Positions 6,745-16,642 of a stretch of DNA of 63,783 nucleotides are shown here, piece by piece (within the stretch, counting starts at the first letter, position 1; each line of letters opens with the position of its first letter). This DNA comes from Puniceicoccaceae bacterium (GTDB lineage Bacteria; Verrucomicrobiota; Verrucomicrobiia; Opitutales; Coraliomargaritaceae): NCBI GenBank assembly GCA_002729725.1, contig PBYS01000051.1, forward strand, positions 1 to 63,783, in the 5' to 3' direction. A model generated the notes under the pieces. It was not told the origin of the DNA. It did not search any database and saw nothing but the letters and a program-made list of their open reading frames with translations. A program made the translations under genes and the position numbers.

Positions 6745-9126
6745 ATGATGAAAGATCCGAATAAACACACGGAGCATCAAAAGGGCGCGGATACGCAGCC
6801 TCATGACAATGGCTGCCACACTCACGACCCTGAAAGGCACGCTTCCAATGAACACGATGCGGATCGCCGCGTATCGCCTTCTGCGGAAGCGAAATACTAT
6901 TGTCCCATGTGTGAAGGCGTCGAATCCGACGAGCCGGGGGATTGTCCGAAATGCGGGATGCATTTAGAGCGGAATCCTGCTTACAGGGCAACGGATGAAC
7001 CGCGCATCTGGACTTGCCCGATGCACCCGGAAATCCAAGAGCCCGAACCGGGGGCCTGCCCGAAATGTGGGATGGATTTGGAACCTGTCAGTGGTGCTGA
7101 AGAGGGAGACGACGAATCGGATGAGATTCGCAGCCTCCAGCGCAAGACTCTCGTTGCGGGGATTCTCACCGTTCCCATCCTCGCCTTGGCTTTCGATAGT
7201 ATGATTCCTGGGCTATCGTTTGATTCACTCTTATCGGCCAGAACTCAGGGGTGGTTGGAATTGTTCCTCGCGACTCCTGTGATCCTCTGGGCCGGGGGGA
7301 TGTTCTTTACCCGTGGTTGGCGCTCCATCGTGAACCGCAGTCTCAATATGTTCACGCTGATCATGCTGGGCGTGGGCGCGGCCTACGCCTACAGCGTGGT
7401 CGCCGTGCTCTTCCCCGGCATCTTCCCCGAGTCCTTCCGACGACATGGCGAGGTGGCGCTCTACTTCGAGGCGGGCGCGGTCATCACCACGCTGATTCTT
7501 CTGGGGCAATGGCTCGAAGCTCGCGCACGGAAGCAGACGGGGCAAGCTATCGAGAGCCTGCTCGATCTCGCCGCCAAGACGGCTCACCGGCTCGACGGGC
7601 AGGGTAATGAAGAAGAGGTCGAGGTTGACGAAATCCACAAGGGAGATCACTTGCGCGTCCGCCCCGGAGAGAAGATTCCGCTCGATGGTAAAATCTTAGA
7701 GGGCAAGAGCTCGATTGATGAATCCATGATTACCGGTGAGCCGATCCCGGTTGAAAAGAGCGTCGGGGATTCGGTGATCGGTGCCACCGTGAACCAGACA
7801 GGCAGCTTTGTCATGGAGGCCGAGGCTGTGGGTGAAGAAACCATGCTCTCGCAAATCGTCGGCATGGTCGCGCAAGCTCAGCGCAGCCGTGCACCCATAC
7901 AAAAAATGGCCGACCAAGTGGCGGGCTGGTTCGTGCCTGCGGTGGTTTTAATCGCCGTGCTGGCTTTCGTTTTATGGGCCATCTTCGGTCCGGCTCCGTC
8001 TATGGCTTATGCAATTATTGTGGCGGTTTCCGTTTTGATCATCGCTTGCCCTTGTGCGCTAGGGCTGGCGACTCCCATGTCGATCATGGTGGGAGTCGGC
8101 AAGGGGGCGCAGCAGGGGATTCTGGTCAAGAACGCCGAAGCGATCGAACGTGCCGAGAAAGTCACGCACCTGATCACGGATAAGACCGGGACGTTGACCG
8201 AAGGGAAGCCTTCCGTGGTAGATGTTATTTCGGCAGACGGTCAAAGTCCGTCCGACTGGCTGCGTTCCGTCGGGGCGGTGGAATCCCAGTCCGAACACCC
8301 ACTGGCTCGCGCTGTCGTCGTGCATGCGAAATCAGACGGCGCGGACTTGCCCGCAATCTCAGATTTTGAAAGCACGACGGGTGGGGGAGTTCAAGCCACA
8401 GTCGATGGGCGACGTATCCGTATCGGTAAACGCGCTTTTATTGAAACCGACGAGGTGAATATTCCGGATGAATTGGGTGATCAGGCCGAGCGCCTCCAAC
8501 AAGAGGCCAAAACGGTGATCTGGGCATCGGCGGATGAACGTCTGCTCGGTTTGATCGCGATTGCCGATCCGATTAAAGAAAGTTCGAAGGAGGCGATCCA
8601 GTCACTGCATGAGATGGGGATTACCGTCGTCATGTGTACCGGAGACAACACGCGCACGGCGCGGTCTGTGGCTCAAGAGCTCGGCATCGACGAGGTGCAC
8701 GCCGAAGTTTCCCCGGAGGACAAACAAAGGATCGTCGAGGGACTCAAGGCGGACGGCCACCGTGTGGCCATGGCGGGCGACGGGATCAACGACGCGCCCG
8801 CACTCGCCGCTGCCGATGTCGGCATTGCCATGGGCACGGGCACGGATGTTGCGATCGAAAGCGCAGGCCTGACATTGGTGAAAGGCGACCTGCGCGGCAT
8901 CGTCGGCGGTCTCCGTTTGAGCCGCCTCGTGATGCGCAACATACGGCAAAACCTGTTCTTCGCCTTTATTTACAACGCGGTCGGTGTCCCGGTCGCGGCT
9001 GGAGTGCTCTATCCCGTATTGGGCGTCTTACTCAGCCCGATGATCGCGGGCGCGGCCATGGCGTTCAGCTCTGTCTCAGTCGTCACCAATGCGCTGCGCC
9101 TCAAAAGAATCTCCATCGAACGCTAA
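6745..9126 (+). CDS. Copper-type P1B ATPase
   Basis: 793 residues. The N-terminus has His-rich sequence and two metal-binding repeats of the CPMC/CPMH...CPKCGM type (about 53-75 and 91-113) instead of a classical HMA domain. It is followed by eight predicted membrane spans, the TGE actuator motif, the intramembrane CPC site (about 435), the DKTGT phosphorylation loop (about 479) and GDGINDAP (about 679). The CPC motif and the following multicopper oxidase, cupredoxin and CopB genes indicate export of Cu(I), perhaps Ag(I), from the cytoplasm. Second gene of the P3 operon. Confidence 0.92.
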   Translation: MMKDPNKHTEHQKGADTQPHDNGCHTHDPERHASNEHDADRRVSPSAEAKYYCPMCEGVESDEPGDCPKCGMHLERNPAYRATDEPRIWTCPMHPEIQEPEPGACPKCGMDLEPVSGAEEGDDESDEIRSLQRKTLVAGILTVPILALAFDSMIPGLSFDSLLSARTQGWLELFLATPVILWAGGMFFTRGWRSIVNRSLNMFTLIMLGVGAAYAYSVVAVLFPGIFPESFRRHGEVALYFEAGAVITTLILLGQWLEARARKQTGQAIESLLDLAAKTAHRLDGQGNEEEVEVDEIHKGDHLRVRPGEKIPLDGKILEGKSSIDESMITGEPIPVEKSVGDSVIGATVNQTGSFVMEAEAVGEETMLSQIVGMVAQAQRSRAPIQKMADQVAGWFVPAVVLIAVLAFVLWAIFGPAPSMAYAIIVAVSVLIIACPCALGLATPMSIMVGVGKGAQQGILVKNAEAIERAEKVTHLITDKTGTLTEGKPSVVDVISADGQSPSDWLRSVGAVESQSEHPLARAVVVHAKSDGADLPAISDFESTTGGGVQATVDGRRIRIGKRAFIETDEVNIPDELGDQAERLQQEAKTVIWASADERLLGLIAIADPIKESSKEAIQSLHEMGITVVMCTGDNTRTARSVAQELGIDEVHAEVSPEDKQRIVEGLKADGHRVAMAGDGINDAPALAAADVGIAMGTGTDVAIESAGLTLVKGDLRGIVGGLRLSRLVMRNIRQNLFFAFIYNAVGVPVAAGVLYPVLGVLLSPMIAGAAMAFSSVSVVTNALRLKRISIER

Positions 9127-9144
9127 ACCAAAAAAAGAATTACT

Positions 9145-9774
9145 ATGAAACAAAAAAATACCTACCTCCTCGCGGCATCATTTGCTGCGCTCGCGTCGCT
9201 TGTGCTTACCGGATGCTCCGAAGACGACAGCCCGGATCGCCACATGATGGATGGACTCCATGAACACGCCGAAGCAACCGACGGTAGCCATGACGCGCAT
9301 ACCTCTTCAAACGAAGGCGAGGCGCACGACCATGCGAGCCACGCGTCGCCGGATGACCACTCCGGCGACGGCGATCATCACGCCTCGACACAGGAGACGA
9401 AGCCTTCGGATGCTCGCGCCGTCCGCGTCGTCGCCACCGATTTCGCGTTTGAACCGAAGACCATCACGGCTGCGCCTGGCGAGAAGCTCTACGTGACACT
9501 CGTGAACAAAGGCAACGCCGTGCACATGTGGCAGATCGGTGATCGAATGGAAACGCACGTCCATACCAATGTGGGGGAAACGTCCAGCAAAGTTGTGACT
9601 GTTCCCACCGAACCGGGAGTTTATAACCTCGTCTGCACCACGCCCGGACATGAGCAGTTGGGAATGGTTGGAAAGCTTGAAGTTCGCAGCGACACAGATG
9701 CTGAATCGGGTGGATTACACCCACCGATGCTCACACCTAGTCCAGACGACAGCGAGCATTCGCACGCGCACTAA
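9145..9774 (+). CDS. Secreted cupredoxin with His-rich linker
   Basis: 209 residues. A lipoprotein-like signal ends Leu-Thr-Gly-Cys (Cys about 24), then a His/Asp/Glu-rich segment (about 30-85) and a plastocyanin-like domain (about 90-180). Type I copper ligands are visible: His in NAVHMW, then Cys and His in VCTTPGHEQLGM with Met. A second His/Asp-rich tail closes the protein. Likely a periplasmic copper carrier or electron donor working with the multicopper oxidase 20 nt downstream. Confidence 0.85.
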   Translation: MKQKNTYLLAASFAALASLVLTGCSEDDSPDRHMMDGLHEHAEATDGSHDAHTSSNEGEAHDHASHASPDDHSGDGDHHASTQETKPSDARAVRVVATDFAFEPKTITAAPGEKLYVTLVNKGNAVHMWQIGDRMETHVHTNVGETSSKVVTVPTEPGVYNLVCTTPGHEQLGMVGKLEVRSDTDAESGGLHPPMLTPSPDDSEHSHAH

Positions 9775-9794
9775 ATTTTTAAAACGATAGCAGT

Positions 9795-11579
9795 ATGGAA
9801 AAAATAAACAGACGACAATTCGTAGGTCGGCTCGGTGCCGGTGTTTTTGTAACCAGCCTCGGCGGTTTGCTGCCCCGTCCGCTCTGGGCAGCGTCCGGAA
9901 AACCCGTCGGCGACCTCCTCAAACTAACGCCACAGAGCCGATACGACCTCAATATCGCTTATCAGCCATTCTATTTGAATGGTAAGAAGGAGCGAATACA
10001 AGCGACTGCCATTAACGGCACCGTCCCCGGTCCTCTGGTCCACCTTCGCGAAGGCGACGAAGTGACACTGAACGTGACCAACTCTCTGATCGATACGGAG
10101 CACTCTTCGATCCACTGGCACGGATTGATCGTCCCCTATCAAATGGACGGCGTTCCCGGGGTCAGCTTTGCGGGTATTCCAGCTGGCGAGACCTTCGAAT
10201 ATAAATTCAAGCTAGTGCAATCCGGCACCTATTGGTATCACAGCCACTCCGCTTTTCAGGAGCAGACCGGCACCTACGGCCCGCTCGTCATCGAGCCGCG
10301 AGGCGGCGATCCGATCCGCGCCGACCGCGACTATACCGTCATGCTCTCCGACTGGACTTCGGACGGCCCCGACGCCGCGTTCCGCAACGTCACCATGAAT
10401 GACGGGTATTACAATTACCAACAGCGCACCGTCGGCGACCTGTTCAAAGACTTCAAAGAGCGGGGGATCCAAGACACCGTTGCCGACCGCCTCGCTTGGG
10501 GCAAGATGCGGATGAGCCCAGTCGATCTGGCTGACATCACCGGCGCGGATTACACTTACCTGATGAATGGCAATGCCCCCGACGACAATTGGACGGCACT
10601 GTTCAACCCCGGAGAAACCGTGCGGCTCAGGTTCATAAACGGAGCGGCTATGAGCACTTTCGATGTGCGTATCCCAGGGCTGGATATGAAAGTCGTCATG
10701 GTCGATGGCAAGGCGGTCAAGCCCGTCGATATCCACGAATTCCGGATCAGCGTGGCCGAGACTTACGACGTGCTCGTCCGCCCGAAAAAGGATCAACCGT
10801 TTACCATCTTCGCGGAATCACTGGATCGCAGCGGCTATGCCCGAGGCAGCCTATCCCCTCAAATGGGGCTTTCCGCGGCCGTCCCCGAATTACGTCCACG
10901 CCCCGTTCGCACCTTGGAAGATATAGGCATGGGTGGCATGGGCAGTATGGGCGACATGAAGATGGGCGCAAAGATGGATCATAGTTCGATGGGAGACGGA
11001 GGCATGAAAGCCAGTTCCTCAAAACAAATGACGCCCGACATCCCCGGTCCGATTGGTCCCGAGCCATTCACGCCGGAAGATAACGTCAACGCCGCCATGA
11101 TCGTTATGAATCCTAAAGACCGCGTTTCGGAACCCGGCATCGGTCTCGGCGAGGACGGATGGAAAGTCCTCACCTACTCTGACCTCGTCAACGCGGAAGG
11201 CCAGCCATATTCCCCGAACGTAGACCGGGAAATGACAATCAACATCACGGGTAATATGGAGCGCTATATGTTCTCCTTTGACGGCAAAAAGTTCTCGCAG
11301 CACCCCGGACCCTACAACTTCCGGCACAACGAGCGCTTACGCCTATGGCTGGTCAACCACACCATGATGGAGCACCCGATCCACCTGCACGGCATGTGGA
11401 TGCAGATCGAAAACGGGCAGCCGCACGACAGCATCCCCTACAAACACACGATCCTCGTTAAGCCGGGCGAAAAAATCTCCGCGCTGATCACACCGATCGA
11501 AAAGGGCGACTGGGCCTTCCACTGCCACCTGCTCTACCACATGGACGCAGGCATGTTCCAAGTCGTTCGCGTTTCGTAA
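9795..11579 (+). CDS. copA: Multicopper oxidase, copper-resistance CopA family
   Basis: 594 residues with a twin-arginine signal (NRRQFVG) for folded export. Copper sites are complete: HWHG (about 107), HSHS (about 148), HPIHLHGMW (about 527) and HCHLLYHMDAGM (about 575). A Met-rich insertion (about 375-405, GMGGMGSMGDMKMG and following) is typical of CopA/PcoA oxidases that detoxify Cu(I) in the periplasm. It sits between the cupredoxin and copB in the P3 operon. Confidence 0.95.
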   Translation: MEKINRRQFVGRLGAGVFVTSLGGLLPRPLWAASGKPVGDLLKLTPQSRYDLNIAYQPFYLNGKKERIQATAINGTVPGPLVHLREGDEVTLNVTNSLIDTEHSSIHWHGLIVPYQMDGVPGVSFAGIPAGETFEYKFKLVQSGTYWYHSHSAFQEQTGTYGPLVIEPRGGDPIRADRDYTVMLSDWTSDGPDAAFRNVTMNDGYYNYQQRTVGDLFKDFKERGIQDTVADRLAWGKMRMSPVDLADITGADYTYLMNGNAPDDNWTALFNPGETVRLRFINGAAMSTFDVRIPGLDMKVVMVDGKAVKPVDIHEFRISVAETYDVLVRPKKDQPFTIFAESLDRSGYARGSLSPQMGLSAAVPELRPRPVRTLEDIGMGGMGSMGDMKMGAKMDHSSMGDGGMKASSSKQMTPDIPGPIGPEPFTPEDNVNAAMIVMNPKDRVSEPGIGLGEDGWKVLTYSDLVNAEGQPYSPNVDREMTINITGNMERYMFSFDGKKFSQHPGPYNFRHNERLRLWLVNHTMMEHPIHLHGMWMQIENGQPHDSIPYKHTILVKPGEKISALITPIEKGDWAFHCHLLYHMDAGMFQVVRVS

Positions 11580-11604
11580 CCCGACAAAGCAGAAAGTTAG
11601 CACA

Positions 11605-12465
11605 ATGAATTTACCAACATACAGTACCGTAATCGGAGTCCTCATCGTCCTCTTATCAGGCACGGCTCTCGCTCAACACGAAGGCCACAACATGTCGGAA
11701 AGTATGGCGATGCCGGAGGACTATAGCTCACCACCCGCCCCAGTTCCGGAAGGCCAGTCGATCCGTAAATATGCCATCGACGACGAAGGCACCGGAGCTA
11801 CCAATTTCGGCGTCGCCCCGGTGCATGACAACATGCTCTTCTACACCTTCCGAGCGGATCGCTTTGAATACCGATCCTTTGACGACGGCGAAGTTCTGCT
11901 CTGGGATGTGCAGGGCTGGATCGGTCGCGACTACAACAAACTCTACTTCGAGTCGGAGGGCGAGTATTCGCTCGACGAGGATAGCTTCGAGTCCGTGCAG
12001 ACGGAGCTTCTCTACGGTCGTGCCATCAGCAGCTTTTGGGACTTCCGCGCCGGACTGCGCTACGATTTCGAGCCCAGTCCCGAACGCGCATTCGCCGTGG
12101 TCGGTGTGCAAGGGCTGGCACCCCAGTGGTTCGAGGTCGATGCCAATCTTTACCTGAGCGAAGACGGTGACCTCTCCTTCGGCATGGAGGCCGAATACGA
12201 CATCTTGCTCACCCAGCGCCTCGTCCTCCAGCCGCGCATGGAGTTGGAAATCGCCGCCCAAGACGTCGAGGAATACGGCACCTACGCAGGCTTCACCGGC
12301 GTCGAACTCGGCCTGCGGCTGCGCTACGAAATCAGCCGTAAATTCGCACCCTATATCGGCGTGAGCTGGGAGTCCGCCCTGGGGGAAACCGCCAACCGCA
12401 TCGAAAACAGTGGCGGCGATCCCGACACCGCTTCTTTAGTCGCCGGGATACGGTTTTGGTTCTAG
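11605..12465 (+). CDS. copB: Outer-membrane copper resistance protein CopB
   Basis: 286 residues with a signal peptide and a His/Met-rich mature N-terminus (HEGHNMSESMAM). The following sequence alternates beta-strands, with the WDVQGWIGRDYNKLYFESEG block typical of CopB/PcoB, and ends in Trp-Phe as outer-membrane barrels do. It starts 26 nt after copA. It is the last intact gene of the P3 copper operon; decayed genes follow. Confidence 0.93.
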   Translation: MNLPTYSTVIGVLIVLLSGTALAQHEGHNMSESMAMPEDYSSPPAPVPEGQSIRKYAIDDEGTGATNFGVAPVHDNMLFYTFRADRFEYRSFDDGEVLLWDVQGWIGRDYNKLYFESEGEYSLDEDSFESVQTELLYGRAISSFWDFRAGLRYDFEPSPERAFAVVGVQGLAPQWFEVDANLYLSEDGDLSFGMEAEYDILLTQRLVLQPRMELEIAAQDVEEYGTYAGFTGVELGLRLRYEISRKFAPYIGVSWESALGETANRIENSGGDPDTASLVAGIRFWF

Positions 12466-12469
12466 TTGT

Positions 12470-12608
12470 GTGAGGAATTATTTCTTTATCGTCTCGGCAG
12501 CGCTCCTTGCAGGGTTGGTCGCGCCGCACTCGTCCTCCATCACGGATGGCATAGTTGGCTCTTGGCGGCGCTGATTCTCCCCCTTGTCGTCTGGGGGCTG
12601 GTCGACGC
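12470..12608 (+). pseudogene. Remnant of the N-terminus of an FMN-binding glutamate-synthase-like gene
   Basis: From GTG 12470 the sequence reads MRNYFFIVSAALLAGLVA. After a +/-1 frame change near 12530 it continues LLAALILPLVVWGLVDALQ up to about 12608. Two hydrophobic segments followed by a DALQ/DLLQ-like element resemble the membrane N-terminus of FMN-binding glutamate synthase family proteins seen near copper loci. The rest of such a gene (over 1 kb) is absent, and a glutaredoxin domain follows directly. Identification is by recollection of the family pattern and needs a search. Confidence 0.45.
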
Positions 12609-12626
12609 TTTGCAGACATCCACCGC

Positions 12627-13103
12627 ATGGTCACGCCCGACCACCTCTGCCCTTGGGGCATCAAGGCCCTCGACCTGCTCAAACGCCACGGCTACGAGGT
12701 CGAAGACCACCACCTCGAAAGCATGGACGCCAACAAGCGCTACAAGGAAGAACACGACGTTGATGAGACGCCGCAGATCTATATCAAGGGCGAACACATC
12801 GGCGGTTACGACGCCCTACGCGAGCACCTCGGCCTCGACCCCGATCCAAGAGAAGGCGAGACTTACCGTCCGGTCATCGCCATTTTCGCTGTGACCCTTC
12901 TCATGGCACTGACCGCAAGTTGGGCCATCCTCGGCAGCTTGAATTTGATCCGCGTGGCCGAGCTCTTCATCGCGTTCAGCATGTGCGCTCTCGGCATCCA
13001 GAAGTTGCAGGATTTGAAGGGCTACGCCACTGGTTTCGTGCAATACGACCTGCTCGCGCAACTCAAGGCTGCGCAAGGCATTGTCGGGAAGCTCTCCGGT
13101 TAG
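12627..13103 (+). pseudogene. 5' part of a split glutaredoxin-MauE-like membrane protein gene
   Basis: From ATG 12627 the frame encodes a glutaredoxin-like domain (CPWGIKALDLL, then TPQIYIKGEHIGGYDAL), followed by two hydrophobic segments of a MauE/DoxX-type membrane domain up to about 13061 (FVQYDLLAQ). The last 13 codons before the TAG at 13101-13103 look foreign. The missing C-terminal part lies 2.8 kb downstream at 15869-16087. The intact family couples a CPxx glutaredoxin to a membrane redox domain and is common beside copper genes. The truncated product may be made but lacks about two spans. Confidence 0.75.
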
Positions 13104-13217
13104 TGCTTCGATAGTCATCCAACGCTAACATATTCAAATTAGCCCTAAGCATTCCGCTACAAAGTACATTTGCTCATTGAAAGTTCAGACCGCAGCAGGC
13201 AAGAATTCACTTCGAGC

Positions 13218-15248
13218 ATGAGATTACTTTACGCCATATCACTTCTTCTTACTTCATCGCTGATTTTTGGAGCACAGCTGCCTGAAATAAGGATAGAGCA
13301 CGATGTGAACGGACTCCCTGAGATCGTCTGGCAAAGTGAAACTGATTGCACATATGAATTAGATCTCACTTCAACTTTGCAGCAAGATGAGTGGGCTGGA
13401 GGTGTCGTTGCCCGAATCGGCACTGGAAATGAAATTCGTGTTCCTATGGGACAAATAGTTGGTGCTACTCTTCCTCAGAAGGCTTTTGTCAGGATCAGAG
13501 TCGTGGATGGAACCGCAGGAAGCCTGTTTAATGAGGCTGACGGAGATGGAGATGGAATACCAGATGAGTGGGAAATTCTATCAGGTTTAGACCCTTCTGA
13601 CCCTAATGATGCAGGTATAGACGCAGATGGAGATGGCGTTTCAGCACTAGACGAATTCTTGGCTGGGACGGATCCACTTTCTAATGACCAGAGCGGAACA
13701 GGAACCACTGGAGGTGGTGGAGGCGGTGAAACCTTTTCAGGAGTGTTACCGCTACCAACTAATCAAGAGGTTATAACCGTAGTCGGAGACGGTGACGAGG
13801 ATGTGGCCGTGGATGAAACGGGAACATTCAGCTTTGTCGTGAATTCATCTTCATTTTTCGTGGTGGTCGCTGTTTATACTGATGAATACCCAACTTACAC
13901 TGGAGATGGTTCTGAATTTAATGACACTGTAGAGTATGCTGTGACTCCCAGCGAAGGCACCGCCGTCAGTGATTCATTAGATGTAAACTCAATCCACGGC
14001 GCATTATCGAGCGATGGTAAAGACTTTGATCTTGGAGATGGCGAACGCTTTTATTCCTTCGAGCAAGAAGTGGTATTTGAAAATGCCTCTCGGGAAGCAT
14101 TTACAATAGACTATGATCTGAGTGCCACAAATATCGGTGATGGTGGCTTACCTAGCGGAGTAACTGTTGCGGCTTTCCCAGTTCAAATTGTGCCAACCAG
14201 TGCATCAGCTGGAACTCTTGGTGATCTCATAATGAGTAATCAAGGCAAGTCAGGTGAAAAGCACTTCGTCTCAACCAAACAAAATTCATCCCTCAATACA
14301 GAATTTATTGAGTTCGAGGTGTCAGGTATTACCGAAGAAATATTTGCAGAATTTCTAGAATGGGAAGGCGGTGAAGCCGGTGACACTGCTTTGAAGCGCA
14401 AAGTTTCTAGAGCTTCTGCGTCCAAAACTCAGCTAAAGATTAAAGTTAAGAACTCAGGTGATGTTGTAGATAAACTTAATGTGTGGGTCGTTTGGTCTAC
14501 CATCAGTGGAAGTGTGACGGGGCCTACCGTTAAACCGCTGAGCACGGGAGGATCATTTAATCTTCGGATTGGGGATTGGATTAAAGTAGTTTACAACGGA
14601 GTTGCGACAATAACACCTGTTTCAATTTTCGATACTTCTTCGGATATTCCGAATATGACGGGACAAAATTACTCTCCTGCACCTGCAGGAACTGATTCAT
14701 TTGGTAGGTCAGTAACAAACGGAGCTTTTGCGAAGTGGGACATGTCTCGCAGAATTTCTCGGACTATTACAGTTAATGCAGATCCAATGTTGGCAGTTCC
14801 AGCTAATGACATAAACATATCGTTTCCCAGCAATCCTTTGGTCGGAAACGACGATAGCTTCCCATTTCCTGAAAATAATAACCCTTACAGCACGAACGGA
14901 CAGCTGGGTGGGTTTGATGAGCCCAATCGCGGTTTTAATAGAAAAGGCGGAGATGTTGGATCGACCTACGATAACGATACATCTTTCGAGGAATTTACAC
15001 GTGTAGAAATCAACGGCAAGTGGTACTTACTCTCCGATCCTGATCCATGGGGTGTTCGGTTCAAATTCAAGAAGATAGCAGTTTCCGAATCTCTTTGGGG
15101 AATCGATACAAATCAGGATGGGGATGCCAATGACTTAGTTAGAGAGGACGATCCCTCAGTTACTGGCCGCGACATGAACGGAGACGGTGACATGGACGAT
15201 GTCGTGAGTATCTGGCTCGATGACAGCTCAACTATCAGCAACAACTAA
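13218..15248 (+). CDS. Large secreted protein with thrombospondin-type-3-like calcium repeats
   Basis: 676 residues from ATG 13218, chosen because it places the signal peptide (MRLLYAISLLLTSSLIFG) at the N-terminus; the open frame begins at 13170. Around residues 100-150 are Asp-rich repeats (DGDGDGIPDEW, DADGDGVSALDEF) typical of Ca-binding thrombospondin type 3 or dockerin-like repeats, then a Gly-rich linker, beta-rich sequence and a further DTNQDGDAND / DMNGDGDMDD pair near the C-terminus. No catalytic motif is recognised. A surface or secreted structural or adhesive role is possible. It is cargo of the insert. Confidence 0.75.
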   Translation: MRLLYAISLLLTSSLIFGAQLPEIRIEHDVNGLPEIVWQSETDCTYELDLTSTLQQDEWAGGVVARIGTGNEIRVPMGQIVGATLPQKAFVRIRVVDGTAGSLFNEADGDGDGIPDEWEILSGLDPSDPNDAGIDADGDGVSALDEFLAGTDPLSNDQSGTGTTGGGGGGETFSGVLPLPTNQEVITVVGDGDEDVAVDETGTFSFVVNSSSFFVVVAVYTDEYPTYTGDGSEFNDTVEYAVTPSEGTAVSDSLDVNSIHGALSSDGKDFDLGDGERFYSFEQEVVFENASREAFTIDYDLSATNIGDGGLPSGVTVAAFPVQIVPTSASAGTLGDLIMSNQGKSGEKHFVSTKQNSSLNTEFIEFEVSGITEEIFAEFLEWEGGEAGDTALKRKVSRASASKTQLKIKVKNSGDVVDKLNVWVVWSTISGSVTGPTVKPLSTGGSFNLRIGDWIKVVYNGVATITPVSIFDTSSDIPNMTGQNYSPAPAGTDSFGRSVTNGAFAKWDMSRRISRTITVNADPMLAVPANDINISFPSNPLVGNDDSFPFPENNNPYSTNGQLGGFDEPNRGFNRKGGDVGSTYDNDTSFEEFTRVEINGKWYLLSDPDPWGVRFKFKKIAVSESLWGIDTNQDGDANDLVREDDPSVTGRDMNGDGDMDDVVSIWLDDSSTISNN

Positions 15249-15250
15249 TT

Positions 15251-15808
15251 ATGAAAACACACTCACTGATTCTTTTATTGACTTTAATCGTCGCCTCTCA
15301 GTCTTTTGGAAAACTGGAAATTTCAGGTAAGATTCAATCGACAGGTTATCACCAGATTGAGCCTGAAATTGAGAGAATCCTAGCCGATAAACATGATCTA
15401 GAGAATGTAATCTACCTTATCGATTTAATCGAAAAGGGCTACGATCCGATGAACTCGGACGACATGGAGACTGAAATTCAGGTCAAATATCAGGTTCCTG
15501 CTATAAAGGCTCTGATTGACAATTACGGTAGAGAAGTTCTACCGCACCTCCTATATTACGCACTGAAAACGAAATCCGACTACTTGAAACGCAGAGCTGT
15601 CTTCACCATAGAGCAAATATCAAAAATGTCTATGCGGGACTATTTGGGTAGAACAATCGGCAGAGAGGCAATAATTGGTAAGTTCGAAGACCTAGCTAAT
15701 TGTTTGGAAGTTGAAGTGGAATACGACTATTTGAAGTATTTCCCTAAGATTGGATCGCCCATAGACTTAGAGCTAAACTTCGACGGTGTGTCTAAATTTG
15801 AGAAGTGA
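15251..15808 (+). CDS. Secreted helical protein of unknown function
   Basis: 185 residues with a clear signal peptide (about 1-20, MKTHSLILLLTLIVASQSFG). The mature part is predominantly helical, with Leu/Ile repeats reminiscent of HEAT-like segments (PAIKALIDNYGREVLPHLLY), but no firm family call is possible. It starts 2 nt after the preceding large secreted protein and was probably acquired with it. Confidence 0.7.
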   Translation: MKTHSLILLLTLIVASQSFGKLEISGKIQSTGYHQIEPEIERILADKHDLENVIYLIDLIEKGYDPMNSDDMETEIQVKYQVPAIKALIDNYGREVLPHLLYYALKTKSDYLKRRAVFTIEQISKMSMRDYLGRTIGREAIIGKFEDLANCLEVEVEYDYLKYFPKIGSPIDLELNFDGVSKFEK

Positions 15809-15868
15809 ATACTTGAAGTATTTCTCAGACCCAAAGGGAAGCCTGCCATTTGAGTATTTCCTCCCTTA

Positions 15869-16087
15869 GAATTCGCCGGGCTCTTCATCTGGGTCGTCGC
15901 CCCCATCGTTTTGCTAGCGAGCGGCATCGGTGCCGTCTCCATCGTCAAAGCTGTGTATGTCGAGAAGCGCGACTTGAAGTGCGCCTGTGTGGGCGGAGAC
16001 AGCAGCGTGCCGCTCGGCTTCATTTCGCTGACGGAAAACCTTATGATGATGGCGATGGCGATCTGGATGCTGATCCAAGCGGTGTAA
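15869..16087 (+). pseudogene. 3' part of the split glutaredoxin-MauE-like gene
   Basis: An open frame of 72 codons without its own start reads EFAGLFIWVVAPIVLLASGI, then VYVEKRDLKCACVGG and VPLGFISLTENLMMMAMAIW. This is the membrane C-terminus expected for the MauE-like protein whose first part ends at about 13061, including its CxC metal/redox pair. It proves that one ancestral gene was split by the intervening insert. Confidence 0.75.
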
Positions 16088-16176
16088 TCAAAGCGCAATA
16101 CCAGAATGCTTTCAAATGTTTGTCGTATATATCCATGACGAAACAGCCCCATTCGGATAAAACACGATACTATGCC

Positions 16177-16207
16177 TTGACTTATTGTTTTTTTCGACGA
16201 CTAGATA
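16177..16207 (+). promoter_or_regulatory. Conserved promoter region of the first CzcI-like gene
   Basis: TTGACT at 16177-16182, 19 nt, TAGATA at 16202-16207. The counterpart before the second CzcI-like gene (38752-38782) has TTGACT, 19 nt, TAGGTA and shares GCCTTGACTTA and CGACTAG. A 19-nt spacer is typical of MerR-activated promoters, but no dyad is visible in it. Confidence 0.5.
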
Positions 16208-16213
16208 GAACTT

Positions 16214-16642
16214 GTGAAGCGTAAAATAACAGTAGCTGCTCTCTTGAGCCTCTTTGCCTGGAACGCCGTCTTTGGCGGTGTGGGCGGGCTGCTGCTATGT
16301 CTTCACAAAAGCATGGCGCTTCATCCTGAAATGATTTCCGGAAAGGTTTCTGACTGTGCGCCTGAGAGTGTCGATCAGTCGGCTGAATTGAGTTGCCTCT
16401 CCGATGAGGAGTCTTGCGTGGATGTTGAACTGGAAGCAGTCGATCTCCCTCAAGTGCGTCTCGACGAAGCTCAATCCGCTCCAGTTTTCAATCCGCTTCA
16501 TGCGCTACTCAGTGCGACTTTTGAAGTCGTCGAACAGAATTTTACGCTAAGAGAAATTGCTCACATCGTCCAAGCTCAGGCACCGCCCGAGTTGTTGGAT
16601 ACGAGTGTTCTCGTCGCGCAGACCGTTAATCTGCGTCTCTGA
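16214..16642 (+). CDS. Small secreted CzcI-like protein (copy 1)
   Basis: 142 residues from GTG 16214; the paralogue at 38789 has ATG at the equivalent position. Signal peptide or anchor about 1-30 (MKRKITVAALLSLFAWNAVF), a few cysteines in the middle and a conserved C-terminus APPELLDTSVLVAQTVNLRL. It lies directly before a CzcC-like gene, the position of czcI in Cupriavidus. Related proteins are at 38789 and 61847 and, more distantly, 46443. Function unknown; its stop codon adjoins the long-range helix that masks the next gene's Shine-Dalgarno. Confidence 0.7.
   Translation: MKRKITVAALLSLFAWNAVFGGVGGLLLCLHKSMALHPEMISGKVSDCAPESVDQSAELSCLSDEESCVDVELEAVDLPQVRLDEAQSAPVFNPLHALLSATFEVVEQNFTLREIAHIVQAQAPPELLDTSVLVAQTVNLRL

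Larger units (their letters stand above)
13062..15868. mobile_element. 2.8-kb AT-richer insert splitting the glutaredoxin-MauE gene
   Basis: The segment separates the two halves of one gene and carries two complete genes (13218-15248 and 15251-15808) plus short flanks. Codon use and base composition are visibly more A/T-rich than in the copper operon around it. No transposase, integrase, terminal inverted repeat or target duplication is recognised. It is therefore described as an insert of unknown mechanism, and its borders are estimates from where the protein similarity stops. Confidence 0.65.

Noticed and set aside
13085..13140. Possible integron attC site at the left end of the insert (GTTAG ... 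CGCTAAC)
   Set aside because: The arms are in the wrong order for an attC site (RYYYAAC should come first and GTTRRRY last), and no integron integrase is present.
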